Source: CAWKMN01 sp963850765
Lineage (GTDB): Bacteria; Chloroflexota; Anaerolineae; Aggregatilineales; Aggregatilineaceae
Assembly: GCA_963850765.1 (NCBI GenBank)
Contig: CAWKMN010000011.1
Coordinates: 1-64,000, forward strand
Direction of reading: 5' to 3'
DNA: 64,000 nt
Under the pieces are notes generated by a model. The model had not been told where the DNA came from. It searched no databases and worked only from the letters and a program-made list of their open reading frames with translations. Position numbers and translations under genes: made by a program. This document shows positions 26,728-36,324 of the stretch, one piece after another (the stretch's first letter is position 1; the number at the start of each line of letters is the position of its first letter).

Positions 26728-27912
26728 TCAGCGCGTCTTCCGTACCAGGGCAGCGGTCGCCTTATTCATGATGTTCTCCGGGTCGTGCCCTTCCGTGACC
26801 TGGGGTTTCAGCGCATGCCGATCCTCGCGGAGCAGGCGTCGAAGTTCCTGGCCCTTTTCGAGCAGATAAGTGTTGATCAGGTCCCAGCGGTCCGGCGTGA
26901 CAACGCGATCCAGCGTGACCTGGAAGCGCCGCAGATCGATGCCGGGGTACTGCGCGACGATGTCCCGGCTCTGTTCGCGGATGATGTCGTCCAGGAACAG
27001 GTCGGGGATATGGTTGGCCCATTCCAGCGCCCACCAATCCCGTGGTTTCCCGTAGGTTTTTTCGTAGATGTCCGCCGGGACAAAGCCCGTTCCGAACGAA
27101 TAGAGCGTGACCGTCGAGGGATCGTAGTGCCGGCTGGGTGGGCGCGGGTCGGAGAGTTCCCAGGCTACCACCAGCGCGGGATTGCCATAGTTCCCGACAC
27201 CCCCATCGACCAGCCAGCGAGTCGTGGAATCGCTTGTGCGGCGCAGCGGCAGCGGATCAAAGTAGGTCGGGATAGCGGATGACGCCAGCAGCGCATCCAC
27301 CAGCGGCATCTGCGCGAACTCACCGCCCGGCACCGTCTTGAGGAAGAGCGTCTCCCGCGCGGCCGCATCCACGGCGGTGATGATCAGCGTGGGACGGTTG
27401 GATTTGCTGTTGAGGAAATTCCCCAGCTCGCCCAGAGTCGGGTTGTCGCCAAGCGTGGGCAGATACGTTTCCAGAATGTCGCGCATGGTCCGGCGCAGCG
27501 GATCAAAGGAGTAGCGGGCAGGCATCAGCAGATAGAGCAGAAAGTCCGTGGCGGCCCAGCGCTGCATGAGCCGGACGAGCTTGATGGGCAGCCGCAGCCG
27601 GCTGAGCAGCGGGATCGGCTTGCCAAAAGGACGGATGGTCCCGGCCTTGGAGAACGCATTGGCTCCCAGGTCTTCATAGAGATCCAGAATCTCCTCGCCT
27701 GTCATGCCGATCGCCAGCGCCGCGGCAATGAGCGAGCCCGTGCTGGTACCCGCTACGACCTTCACGCGCGGATCGTTAATCAGCGGGCGCGTCCCGAGGA
27801 TTTCCTCCAGCTCGATCAGCCCGTGCGCGACGATGGTACCGCGCACGCCGCCGCCATCGACGGCGATCCCGATATTCTCTCGAATGTGGTAATCGTTGGG
27901 TTGATTGCTCAA
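26728..27912 (-). CDS. Patatin-like phospholipase / lipid acyl hydrolase
   Basis: 394 residues without signal peptide. The oxyanion-hole motif DGGGVRG lies at 19-25, the nucleophile Ser57 in GTSTG, and the catalytic Asp in VDGGVGNYGNP (DGG), the full Ser-Asp dyad of patatins. The fold order VKVVAGTSTGSLIAAALAIG, then LLASSAIPTYFDPLPLRR, is as expected. It would hydrolyse acyl chains from phospholipids or other glycerolipids in the cytoplasm or at the inner membrane face. Next to a phosphotriesterase-like gene on the same strand, 44 bases apart. Intact and convergent with the glycyl radical enzyme gene. Confidence 0.9.
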   Translation of the reverse strand: MSNQPNDYHIRENIGIAVDGGGVRGTIVAHGLIELEEILGTRPLINDPRVKVVAGTSTGSLIAAALAIGMTGEEILDLYEDLGANAFSKAGTIRPFGKPIPLLSRLRLPIKLVRLMQRWAATDFLLYLLMPARYSFDPLRRTMRDILETYLPTLGDNPTLGELGNFLNSKSNRPTLIITAVDAAARETLFLKTVPGGEFAQMPLVDALLASSAIPTYFDPLPLRRTSDSTTRWLVDGGVGNYGNPALVVAWELSDPRPPSRHYDPSTVTLYSFGTGFVPADIYEKTYGKPRDWWALEWANHIPDLFLDDIIREQSRDIVAQYPGIDLRRFQVTLDRVVTPDRWDLINTYLLEKGQELRRLLREDRHALKPQVTEGHDPENIMNKATAALVRKTR

Positions 27913-27956
27913 GGGCGCACCCCCTCACCTTGCCGGATACCAAAATTTCGTAGGTT

Positions 27957-28880
27957 CTAGCGGGCGAATGCCAGAAACGGATTCGTACAGGTCAGTTGGT
28001 GAATCGTGGCCTGATCGAACCCCGCGGCGCGCAGTTTTGGGATAAATGTCTGGCTGATATAGGTGAACGGCATCGCGACGCCGCCATTCGGCCGGGCCGG
28101 ATCGTACCAGCCCCGGTCATGGCTGATCAGCACGCGGTGGCCCAACTCCGCATCCAGCAGCGTTTGGATCCGCTGGATATAAAAGTCGTCGTCAAACGCA
28201 TCCGGGTTGCCGATCCAGTCATACTCGATCCACGCGCCGCGCTGCGCCATTTCCAGGTTCAGATCGATGTCCGGTTCGGCCTGCGCGTGGATCCAGATGA
28301 AGCGCTCCGGGGTGTATCCCATCTGCTCAAGCGTATCCAGTTGATCGCGCACCACGCACCCCTGAATAGTATGGCTGCCGATGACCGCGTTCGTCACCCT
28401 GCCGGCGCGGGCGGCCGCTTGCAGAATCTTCCGTTCAGTGGTGGTCAGGCCCTCGTCGTTGGCGCTGAGCTTGATCCAGCCAGCCCGCACGCCGCTGCCC
28501 TCGATGTCACCCTGCAATTCGCCCATCATCCAATCACACAACTCGTCCTCGCTGGCGTGGTGTGCCCATTCGGGTATCCACGGTTCGCGGTAGATGCCAG
28601 TGGGCACCAGCAGCGGGAACTGCGCCGCCTCCGAGACGGCCTTAACCAGATCGGCCCGCCGCCCCACGCCGAGCGGCGTACATTCGACCAGCAGGGAAAC
28701 ACCGGCTTCATGGGCCCGATCGAGCTCCGGCCCCATCAGGGCGATCACATCCGCCGGATCAGCCTCGGCGAAACCGGGCGGATTGCCGGTGCGCAGATCG
28801 ACAAAGATGTGCTCGTGAGGCAGGATCATTCCCAGGTCATCGGCCGACATCGGGCCGAGGGTGGTGATACACTGAGCCAT
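27957..28880 (-). CDS. Phosphotriesterase-family metal hydrolase (lactonase-like)
   Basis: 307 residues starting MAQCITTLGPMSADDLGMIL. The metal ligands of the amidohydrolase/PTE family are in place: H22 and H24 in LPHEHIFVD, the carboxylated Lys in AGWIKLSAN, His in IGSHT, His in IHAQAE, and Asp in ISHDRGWYDP. Most relatives of this type are promiscuous lactonases or of unknown substrate; true organophosphate hydrolysis is unlikely to be the natural role. No signal peptide. The gene is complete; a purine-rich AAAGGGGGACACG ribosome site precedes the ATG. Confidence 0.88.
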   Translation of the reverse strand: MAQCITTLGPMSADDLGMILPHEHIFVDLRTGNPPGFAEADPADVIALMGPELDRAHEAGVSLLVECTPLGVGRRADLVKAVSEAAQFPLLVPTGIYREPWIPEWAHHASEDELCDWMMGELQGDIEGSGVRAGWIKLSANDEGLTTTERKILQAAARAGRVTNAVIGSHTIQGCVVRDQLDTLEQMGYTPERFIWIHAQAEPDIDLNLEMAQRGAWIEYDWIGNPDAFDDDFYIQRIQTLLDAELGHRVLISHDRGWYDPARPNGGVAMPFTYISQTFIPKLRAAGFDQATIHQLTCTNPFLAFAR

Positions 28881-28929
28881 CGTGTCCCCCTTTGCTTTTG
28901 AGGCGAGAACGGTGTGCGTGCTGGCTCGA

Positions 28930-30974
28930 TTATACGTCCTTTATTCCGTTCAGACATTCCCATCCAGCCCCGCGCGCCGTGTGGACCCACAGCGGCAGGC
29001 TGAAATATCCGTGCTTCTCGTGACGCCACCCCGGTCCCTGAGCGATCTCGCCGGTCAGCAGGTTGCGCCATTCACCCTCCGGCAGATACCACGACACGTC
29101 ACCCGCCGGGCTGAAGATCGGGGCGACGAGCAGGGCCGGGCCGAGCATATACTGCGTGTCGAGATAGCGGCAGGTCGGATCGTCGGGAAATTCGAGCGAT
29201 CATCGCGCGCAGCATCGGCCAGCCGTGCTTTTGAGCCTCTCCGGCGGCATCGAGCAGATACGGCATCAGATGGGTTTTCAGGCGGTTGAAGAAGCGCAGC
29301 ACGTCCACGGCTTCATCGTCAAACAGCCAGGGCATGCGCACGCTGTCGTTGCCGTGCAGGCGGCTGTGCGAGGACAGCAGACCAAACGCCACCCAGCGTT
29401 TGTACAGATCGGGCGTGGCCGTGCCGATGAACCCGCTGATGTCGTGGCTCCAATAGCCGAATCCGCACAGCCCCAGCGACAGCCCGCCGCGCAGCGTTTC
29501 GGCCATCGAGAGGTAGGTCGAGCTGTTGTCGCCGCCCCAGTGAACCGGGAATTTCTGACTGCCGGTCGTGGCGGAGCGGGCAGAAGAGCACCGCTTCGCC
29601 GTCGCCTTTTTCCTGGCGGAGCAGCTCAAACACCGTCTGGTTGTACAGGTAGGTGTAGTAGTTGTGCATCCGCTCCGGGTCCGAGCCGTCGAAGTAACGG
29701 ACATCGGGCGGGATGCGCTCGCCAAAATCGGTCTTGAAGCAGTCCACGCCCATATCGATCAGCGCCTTGAGCTTGCTCGCATACCACGCGCGCGCGTCGG
29801 GATTGGTGAAATCCACAAACCCCATGCCCGGCTGCCAGTAATCGACCTGATACACATCGCCCTCGGCCGTATGCAGCAGATAACCGTGCGCGGCGCCCTC
29901 CTCAAACAGCGGTGACGCCTCCGCGATATAGGGGTTAATCCACACGCAGATCTTGATGCCTTTGGCTTTGATGCGGCTCAGCATCCCGGCCGGATCGGGG
30001 AAAAAGCGCTGATCCCACAAAAAGCTGCACCACGTCAATTCTTTCATCCAGAAGCAGTCGAAATGGAACACGCTGATCGGAGATCCGCCGCTTCCATGCG
30101 TTCGATATTGGCGAGGATGTCCTGCTCGTTGTAGTTGGTGGTGAACGACGTGGAGAGCCACAGGCCAAAAGACCACTCGGGCAGTTGGGCCGGGCGTCCG
30201 CTCAGCGCCGTGTATTGATCCAGCGCGTCTTTCATGGTCGGCCCGCCGAACAGGGTATAGTCCAGGCTGTGCCCCTCGACGCTGAACTGCACGCGCTCGA
30301 CCTGATGAGAGGCGATCTCAAACGATACGCGGCCGGGATGGTTGACCAGCACGCCGTAGCCCTGGCTGGTGCAATAAAACGGCACGTTTTTATAGGCAAG
30401 CTCCGAATCCGTGCCGCCGTCGTCCTGCCACATCTCGACGGACTGCCCGTTCTTCACGAGCGGGCCGAAACGCTCGCCCAGGCCGTAGACAGTCTCGCCC
30501 ACCTGGAGCGACAACTGCTCGCGCAGATAGGTTTTGCCGCCCTGGGTGAACAGCCCGACCGCCTGCGGTTCGCTTCCGGTCAGGGGCTGTCCGTCGCGCT
30601 CGAAGGCGAACCACCACGCTCCCTCGACCGGCACGACCACCGAGAGGCTGCCGGTTTTCAGCCAGGCGTGCTGATCATCACGGCCAATGGATACGCCGGG
30701 ATGGGTGTGGGTGTAGTCGATATCAAACGCGGGCCGACGCTCGCGCTGGCCTTTGAAGTGGGTAAGCTGGACGCGGATCACGTCCGGCATGCGGGGATGA
30801 AAAACGCGCGGTGATGATCGCGCCGTTCAGATAATTCCAGCGGGCCTGGATCACGTGATCATATCCGGTGATGATCAGCGCGTCGGGTTCGGTCCGTACA
30901 TCGACCACTGTGAGGGGCAGGATCGCCTCCGTGCCGGGCAGCAGCCGCCAGTGACCATTGTTAAACTTCATCAA
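28930..30974 (-). CDS. GH31 alpha-xylosidase, YicI-like (frameshifted)
   Basis: About 681 residues from ATG 30974 (MMKFNNGHWRLLPGTEAILP). The GH31 N-terminal sandwich (VYGLGERFGPLVKNGQSVEM) is followed by HFDCFWMKELTWCSFLWD, WINPYIAEASPLFEEG, the nucleophile Asp in DCFKTDFGERIPPDVRYFDG, KFPVHWGGDNSSTYLSMAET and YWSHDISGFIGTATPDLYKR, closely following E. coli YicI in order and wording. It should release alpha-xylose from xyloglucan-type oligosaccharides. Breaks at about 30805, 29585 and 29190 are each mended by deleting one base; that near 30085 needs an added base. No signal peptide, so it acts on imported sugars. Confidence 0.88.
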
Positions 30975-31032
30975 AAAGCTCCTCTTTCGCGTAGTTGCTC
31001 TGCGCCATTATATCGAGAAACGTCCAACAACC

Positions 31033-32217
31033 TCACCCCTTGCACCACGTCCGGGCGATCAGCGCCGCGTAATTCTGGCCGGGCGTGATCTGCCCCAGGA
31101 CGACCGGGTGCTGTGCGCCGGTCAGCGCCGGGTGGCTGCCCGGCCGGTGATGCCAGGTCTCGTGGGCGAGCAGCGCAAAGAGCAGGGCTTCCTTATTTTC
31201 ACTGTCCAGCCCAATGCTTTCGTGCGTCCGCACCGGCACCGGCGCGAGTTTTTCGCCCAACATGCGAACCAGCACCGGGTTGCGTGCGCCACCACCGCCG
31301 ACGATCACATCCTCGATCGGAGCGGGCGCGAACTGCCGGTAGGCATCCGCGATGCTGGCGGCTGTCAGGGCGGTCAGCGTCGCCACGATGCCGGGATCGT
31401 CCAGGCCGCGCGCGCTCCCCTCTGCGACCAGGGCCGCGCCCATGTCGGAGCCAAACAATTCTCGCCCGGTGGTCTTGGGCGGAACACGCCGGTAGTACGG
31501 GTGGGTCATCAGTTCTGCCAGCCAGCGTTCATCGACCTGCCCCCGCTGCGCGATCAGGCCGTCGCGATCAAACGTGGATTGGTTCCCGGTGATGATCCGC
31601 ACCGAGGAGTCGATCAGCACGTTGCCCGGCCCGGTGTCAAAGGCCACGGGCACGCCGGCCGGATCGGACAGCGGCGGCAGAAAGGTCACGTTGCCGATCC
31701 CGCCGATATTCTGAACCGCCCGCCATACCTGGGGATCGCGCAGCAGCAGCCAATCAAGATAGCTGGCGAGCGGCGCGCCCTGTCCGCCCGCCGCGATGTC
31801 CCGCGCGCGGAAGTTGTTGATCGTCGTGACCCCCGTGCGCTCCGCGAGGATCGCGGCCTCGGTCAGCTGCAAGGTCGAGCTTACATGGCCGTCCGGCTGC
31901 ACCATGTGCCAGACCGTCTGCCCGTGCGATCCGATCAGGTCCACCTGTGCGGGCGTAACCCCGGCTTCGATCATCACCTGCTGTGCAGCCAGGGCGAACT
32001 GCTCCCCCAGGTCCGCGTTAAGCTCGCACAGCTCATCCACATGGCTTTGCGATGGCAGACAGGCGCGCATGACCCGCTCCTGCATGCCGGGGGGATAGGG
32101 ATAGAGCATAGCCTTGATGATCCGCGCCTGGAGGTTCGGCGGCGCGCCGCTGATGTCACACAGGGCCGCGTCGATGCCATCCATGGATGTGCCTGAGATC
32201 AGTCCAATGATTTTCAT
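31033..32217 (-). CDS. anmK: Anhydro-N-acetylmuramic acid kinase
   Basis: Start at ATG 32217 gives MKIIGLISGTSMDGIDAALC, the hallmark AnmK opening with the ATP phosphate-binding GTSMDGID at residues 9-16; the open frame further upstream has no family similarity. Later motifs DLIGSHGQTVWHM (catalytic Asp region), FRARDIAAGGQGAPLASYLD, IGGIGNVTFLP, DTGPGNVLID and VGGGGARNP fit the family throughout. 394 residues, normal. The enzyme opens and phosphorylates 1,6-anhydro-MurNAc to MurNAc-6-phosphate during peptidoglycan recycling. It is divergent from a peptide importer, which might carry muropeptides. MurQ is not in the window. Confidence 0.95.
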   Translation of the reverse strand: MKIIGLISGTSMDGIDAALCDISGAPPNLQARIIKAMLYPYPPGMQERVMRACLPSQSHVDELCELNADLGEQFALAAQQVMIEAGVTPAQVDLIGSHGQTVWHMVQPDGHVSSTLQLTEAAILAERTGVTTINNFRARDIAAGGQGAPLASYLDWLLLRDPQVWRAVQNIGGIGNVTFLPPLSDPAGVPVAFDTGPGNVLIDSSVRIITGNQSTFDRDGLIAQRGQVDERWLAELMTHPYYRRVPPKTTGRELFGSDMGAALVAEGSARGLDDPGIVATLTALTAASIADAYRQFAPAPIEDVIVGGGGARNPVLVRMLGEKLAPVPVRTHESIGLDSENKEALLFALLAHETWHHRPGSHPALTGAQHPVVLGQITPGQNYAALIARTWCKG

Positions 32218-32447
32218 ACATTCTCCGCTGCTTGAGCGTCCAAAAGAAGCCACAAAGAATAGTTTACCGCCCCATGATAGTAGAGCGCGCCGATCCCTGC
32301 CAGTTCGAGCGCATTTGCCGCGATAAACACATTGCTGATAAGATGAGTAGTGATAGGTTCATCCTATCGCGTTTCTCATGATTCGAGGCGAGAAATCGGA
32401 CCATGCCTTCTTGAGTTGTTTCAGTTCCACGAGAGAGGAAAAGAGAG

Positions 32448-33974
32448 ATGAAACCTTTAAGATTCCACCGTTTAGCTTTACTACTGGCTCTCGTTCTGGT
32501 ATTTGCGATGGCCGCTCCTGGGCTGGCGCAGGATAATCAGAATGTCCTGATTATGGCCCGCGCGGCCGATACTACCGGCCTGGATGTTCACACCCAGACG
32601 GCTTTCGCATCGTTCCGCCTGCTGGAGCTCATCTACGAGCCGCTGCTGAACCTGGATGCCGATCTGAACCTTGTTCCCTCCCTGGCCGAAAGCTGGGAAT
32701 TCTCCGAAGATGGCTTGCAGCTTACCTTCCAACTGCGGCAGGGCGTCAAGTTCCATGATGGCTCCGACTTTACGTCCGAAGATGTCAAAGCGTCGCTCGA
32801 ACGGATTCTGGACGAAGCGACCGGCGCGGCCACCCGTGCCAACCTGCTGAGCATCGCGTCGATCGATACCCCCGACGATTTCACGGTGGTGCTCAATCTC
32901 TCGCAGCCGGATGCACCGCTGGCTGCCGCGCTGTCCAGCACCAACACAGCGATCATGTCGTCGGAGATCATCGCCAGTGGCGACCCGACCACCCAGGCGA
33001 TCGGGACCGGCCCGTTCAAGCTCGAAAGCTGGACCCCGGAAGAGAAGACCATCCTCACCGCCAATGCGGACTGGTGGGGTGAGGGGCCATTTGTTGATGG
33101 GATTGAGATCCGCGTGATCCCCGACGAGGCGTCGATTCTGGCGGCGCTGCGGGCGGGCGAGATCGACTTCGCGCTGCTCAACGATCCGCTGGTGGCGACC
33201 CTGTTGATCGACGATCCCGATATTACGCTCAACCGCGCGCCGTCGATTGCCTATCACGTCTTCCAGCTTAATGCGGCCCGCGAACCCCTGGATAAGCTTG
33301 AGGTCCGTCAGGCGATCTCCTGCGCGATCGACCGCCAGGAAGTGCTGGACACCGCCGCGCTCGGTGAAGGCGAAGTGACCGGCCCGCTCACCATCCCGAT
33401 CTACAAGCTGCCGCTGGACGAATACTTCTGCTATACGCGCGACGTGGAGAAGGCCAAGGAACTGATGGCGCAGGCCGGGCTGGCAGATGGATTCACCCTC
33501 AACGTGATCGCCGCCAACGCCGAACCGCCGACCGCTCTGGCCGAGGCGCAGACCATCCAATCGCAGTTAGCCGAGATCGGCATCACCGTCGAGATCGAAC
33601 CGCTGGAACTGAGCGTGTACGTTGATCGCTGGCTGGCGGCTGACTTTGACGCGGCCGTGGCGCTGAACGGCGGGCGGCCCGATCCTTACTCTATGTACGT
33701 GCGCTACTGGACCAAAGATGGAAATCTGCAAACAGTGGCCGGGTATATTGATGATACCCTGGACGAACTGATGGCTCAGGGGCGCAGCGAAGTCGATCCG
33801 CAAACCCGCTTCGATATTTTCGCGCAGTTCCAGAAGCATCTGGTCGAGATGGCTCCCTGGGTCTGGCTCTATACCGATTACGAGTATACAGCCCAGCAGC
33901 CCTATGTCACCGGGTTTGTTCCGATGCCCACCGACTCGCTGTACTATCTCAGCCAGGTTCACCTTGAGCGGTAA
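32448..33974 (+). CDS. Peptide ABC transporter substrate-binding protein (second system)
   Basis: 508 residues starting MKPLRFHRLALLLALVLVFA with an AxA-type cleavage (GLAQDN) and no lipobox Cys. Family-5 features are clear: NVLIMARAADTTGLDVHTQT, LLELIYEPLLNLDADLNLVP, LAESWEFSEDGLQLTFQLRQ, GVKFHDGSDFTSEDVKASLE, IGTGPFKLESWTPEEKTIL and VRQAISCAIDRQEVLD. This form is nearer to DdpA/GsiB-type dipeptide or glutathione binders than to the first system at 19.4 kb. GAGAGGAAAAGAG precedes ATG 32448. Heads an operon with two permeases; intact. Ligand cannot be read from sequence. Confidence 0.92.
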   Translation: MKPLRFHRLALLLALVLVFAMAAPGLAQDNQNVLIMARAADTTGLDVHTQTAFASFRLLELIYEPLLNLDADLNLVPSLAESWEFSEDGLQLTFQLRQGVKFHDGSDFTSEDVKASLERILDEATGAATRANLLSIASIDTPDDFTVVLNLSQPDAPLAAALSSTNTAIMSSEIIASGDPTTQAIGTGPFKLESWTPEEKTILTANADWWGEGPFVDGIEIRVIPDEASILAALRAGEIDFALLNDPLVATLLIDDPDITLNRAPSIAYHVFQLNAAREPLDKLEVRQAISCAIDRQEVLDTAALGEGEVTGPLTIPIYKLPLDEYFCYTRDVEKAKELMAQAGLADGFTLNVIAANAEPPTALAEAQTIQSQLAEIGITVEIEPLELSVYVDRWLAADFDAAVALNGGRPDPYSMYVRYWTKDGNLQTVAGYIDDTLDELMAQGRSEVDPQTRFDIFAQFQKHLVEMAPWVWLYTDYEYTAQQPYVTGFVPMPTDSLYYLSQVHLER

Positions 33975-33995
33975 ACCCGCCTTTTAGCCCGATGT

Positions 33996-34020
33996 GGGGG
34001 GATACCGGCCGGTATCCCCC
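33996..34020. terminator. Long perfect hairpin after the binding-protein gene
   Basis: GGGGGATACC-GGCC-GGTATCCCCC forms a fully paired palindrome 21 bases after the stop. No T-tract follows, so it more likely stabilises the upstream mRNA (favouring excess binding protein over permease) or partially terminates. Confidence 0.55.
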
Positions 34021-34052
34021 GTGTTAAATATCTATCCGGAAAATGGGTTTTT

Positions 34053-34080
34053 GTAGGGGCGTATTGCGATACGCCCCTAC
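34053..34080. repeat. GTAGGGGCG palindromic repeat
   Basis: GTAGGGGCGTAT-TGCG-ATACGCCCCTAC, perfect 12-base arms. Member of the same family as copies at 36038, 45114, 45293, 45345, 46924 and 49677; inserted in the leader of the permease gene. Confidence 0.85.
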
Positions 34081-34120
34081 GGAATACAGGAATTCACGGA
34101 TAGGTTGTAAGGTCGCCAGC

Positions 34121-35086
34121 ATGTTTCGTTATCTGGTTCAGCGCGCGATTTCGTTTATCCCCACCGCATTTGGCATTTCACTGCTGGTTTTTTTTGCCAT
34201 CCGGCTGGTCCCCGGCGATTCGATTATCGCCATGCTCGGCACCGAGGCCGGGATGCTGACCGAGAGCCAGCGCGCCTCGCTCGAAAAATACTTTGGGCTG
34301 GATAAGCCCGCGCTTGAGCAGTACGTCATCTGGGCAGGGCACGTGCTGCAAGGCGACATGGGTTATTCGGTCCGGCACGGCAAGCCGGTGCTTGAGGTGA
34401 TCCTGCACCGCTTCCCGGTGACGCTCGAACTTACCCTTATGTCGGTCACGATTGCGCTGCTGATCGGCATCACGTTTGGGATCGTATCGGCCACCTTCCA
34501 CAACTCACTGATCGATCTGTTTGGGCAGGTGTTCGCGCTGATCGGGTTAGCCGCGCCGAATTTTCTGATCGGCACCCTGATCATTTATATCCTGTCGGTT
34601 TATTTCGACATCCTGCCGAATTCGGGCAATTACGTGAGCCTGACGGATGATCCGGTCGAGAATTTGCAGCAGATGATCTTCCCCGCCATCACGCTGGGTT
34701 TTGCCTTCTCGGCGTCCGTCATGCGGATGACCCGATCGGCCATGCTGGAAGTGCTCGGGCAGGATTACGTGCGGACGGCGCGAAGTAAAGGGCTGCGCGA
34801 GCGCACGGTCGTGATCCGCCACGCGCTCCGCAACGCGCTGATCCCGGTCGTGACGCTGGTCGGCGTTGAGATCGGCTATCTGCTCGGCGGCGCGGTTATC
34901 GTCGAAGATATTTTTACCCTGCCCGGCATCGGGCGTCTTGCCTTTAACGCGATTTCGCAGCGCGATTATGCTTTGATCCAGGGTGTCGTGTTGTTTGTCG
35001 CCTTCAATTTTATGGCGATTAACCTGATCGTCGATTTGATATATACCTTACTGGATCCCCGAATCTCGTATGCCAGCAAATCCTGA
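34121..35086 (+). CDS. Peptide ABC transporter permease (DppB type, second system)
   Basis: ATG 34121 (MFRYLVQRAISFIPTAFGIS) is chosen; the open frame upstream runs through a palindromic repeat and is not coding. 321 residues: OppB first helix, then LTESQRASLEKYFGLDKPAL, LQGDMGYSVRHGKPVLEVIL, helices, and the EAA loop GQDYVRTARSKGLRERTVVI followed by RHALRNALIPVVTLVGVEIG. It ends DLIYTLLDPRISYASKS. Overlaps the start of the next permease by 17 bases, so the two are translated as a pair. Confidence 0.93.
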   Translation: MFRYLVQRAISFIPTAFGISLLVFFAIRLVPGDSIIAMLGTEAGMLTESQRASLEKYFGLDKPALEQYVIWAGHVLQGDMGYSVRHGKPVLEVILHRFPVTLELTLMSVTIALLIGITFGIVSATFHNSLIDLFGQVFALIGLAAPNFLIGTLIIYILSVYFDILPNSGNYVSLTDDPVENLQQMIFPAITLGFAFSASVMRMTRSAMLEVLGQDYVRTARSKGLRERTVVIRHALRNALIPVVTLVGVEIGYLLGGAVIVEDIFTLPGIGRLAFNAISQRDYALIQGVVLFVAFNFMAINLIVDLIYTLLDPRISYASKS

Positions 35087-35952
35087 GCCGCTCAACGTAA
35101 CCTCATCGCGCGGGCCGGGGCTGGCCCGGCGTCTGCTGCGCAGTCCCAGCGGGCTGGTCGGTCTGTTGATCATCCTGTTATATCTGGGGGTCGCGCTGAT
35201 CGGCGCGGGCGGTTTTACCCCCTTTCCGCCGGATGAGCAGCACCGCCAGGAGCGCCTGCACGATCCCGAACTCGACCTACTGGATGGGTTCGGATCTGTA
35301 CGGGCGGGATGTCACCAGCCGCGTGATTGATGGCACCTTCCATTCACTGCGGGTGGCGGTTGCCTCGGTGGCCGTGTCCGGCGCGGTCGGCGTGCTGCTG
35401 GGGGCCATGTCGGGCTTTATCGGCGGCCTGTTCGATCAGGTGGTGATGCGCGTGATGGACGTGCTGTTCGCCTTCCCGGCGGTGCTGCTCGCGCTGCTGG
35501 TGGTCGTCGTGTTGGGGCGCGGCCTGACGAATACGGTGCTCGCCATCGCTGTCGTGTATACGCCGATCTTCGCCCGCGTGGCCCGCGGTCCGACGCTGGC
35601 TGTCCGCGAGATGGATTACGTGATGGCCGCGCGCTGTCTGGGGGTGGGTGAGGGCCGCATCCTTGGGCTGCATGTGCTGCCGAACATCCTGGCCCCGCTG
35701 ATCGTCCAGATCAGCCTCGCGCTTTCCTGGTCCCTGCTGACCGAAGCCGGCCTGAGCTTCCTCGGATTAGGGCCGCCTCCCCCGCAAGCTTCGCTCGGAT
35801 TGATGCTCAGCGAGAGCAAATCGCTGTCCGAGATCGCCCCGTGGCTGATGATCGCGCCCGGCCTGGCGATTATGCTGGGCGTGCTCGGCTTTAACCTGCT
35901 GGGCGACGGCCTGCGCGACGCGCTCGATCCTCATCTGCGCGGCCGGCGGTAG
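35070..35952 (+). CDS. Peptide ABC transporter permease (DppC type, second system; one frameshift)
   Basis: Starts MPANPEPLNVTSSRGPGLAR, then the OppC_N helix (SPSGLVGLLIILLYLGVALI). Near 35270 the frame breaks; deleting one G turns it into LHDPNSTYWMGSDLYGRDVT, the conserved DppC periplasmic motif, and everything after is intact: ALLVVVVLGRGLTNTVLAIA, MDYVMAARCLGVGEGRILGL (EAA loop), LSFLGLGPPPPQASLGLML and LGDGLRDALDPHLRGRR at the end. About 293 residues. No ATPase gene follows; the next genes belong to an unrelated exporter. Confidence 0.9.
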
Positions 35953-36324
35953 GATTAGCCCTTCCCCCTACCCCCTACCAGCACCGGGTGGCTGACGGGG
36001 GACACTTTTGCAGTGTTCGGTCTACAATCGTGGCCGTCGTAGGGGCAGGGCTTGCCCTGCCCAAATTGGGCAACCCAAGGGTTGCCCCTACGTTTCCCCG
36101 TAAACAAACCTTTAGGTCAAAAACTGTCCCCCTGCCGCACCGGGTGAGAGGGGAAACGCACGCCAGGGGTGAGGCTGGCTCACCTTACGGAATTGTAATG
36201 TGCCTGTAAGGGCGCTGTAATCCCACGACGCAACGATATCCACCCAATAAGCTTTCTCCTGTGCGAATTAAGAATTCGGGGCCGGGCAGCGCCGGTCCCT
36301 GCTGTTTCATGCGGACGTGAACCC
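35953..36324. other. Intergenic region with palindromic repeat
   Basis: No gene. Contains a GTAGGGGCA-type palindrome (36038-36092: CGTAGGGGCAGGGCTTGCCC ... GGGTTGCCCCTACG) and C-rich remnants of the other repeat family on both sides. It separates the importer operon from the export cassette and presumably holds the promoter of the latter. Confidence 0.6.

Noticed and set aside
27957..28880. Organophosphate-degrading phosphotriesterase
   Set aside because: Metal ligands fit the superfamily, but nothing indicates organophosphate specificity; most relatives are lactonases or unknown.
30958..32196. 412-codon open frame on the plus strand
   Set aside because: Antisense to AnmK, whose motifs are complete.
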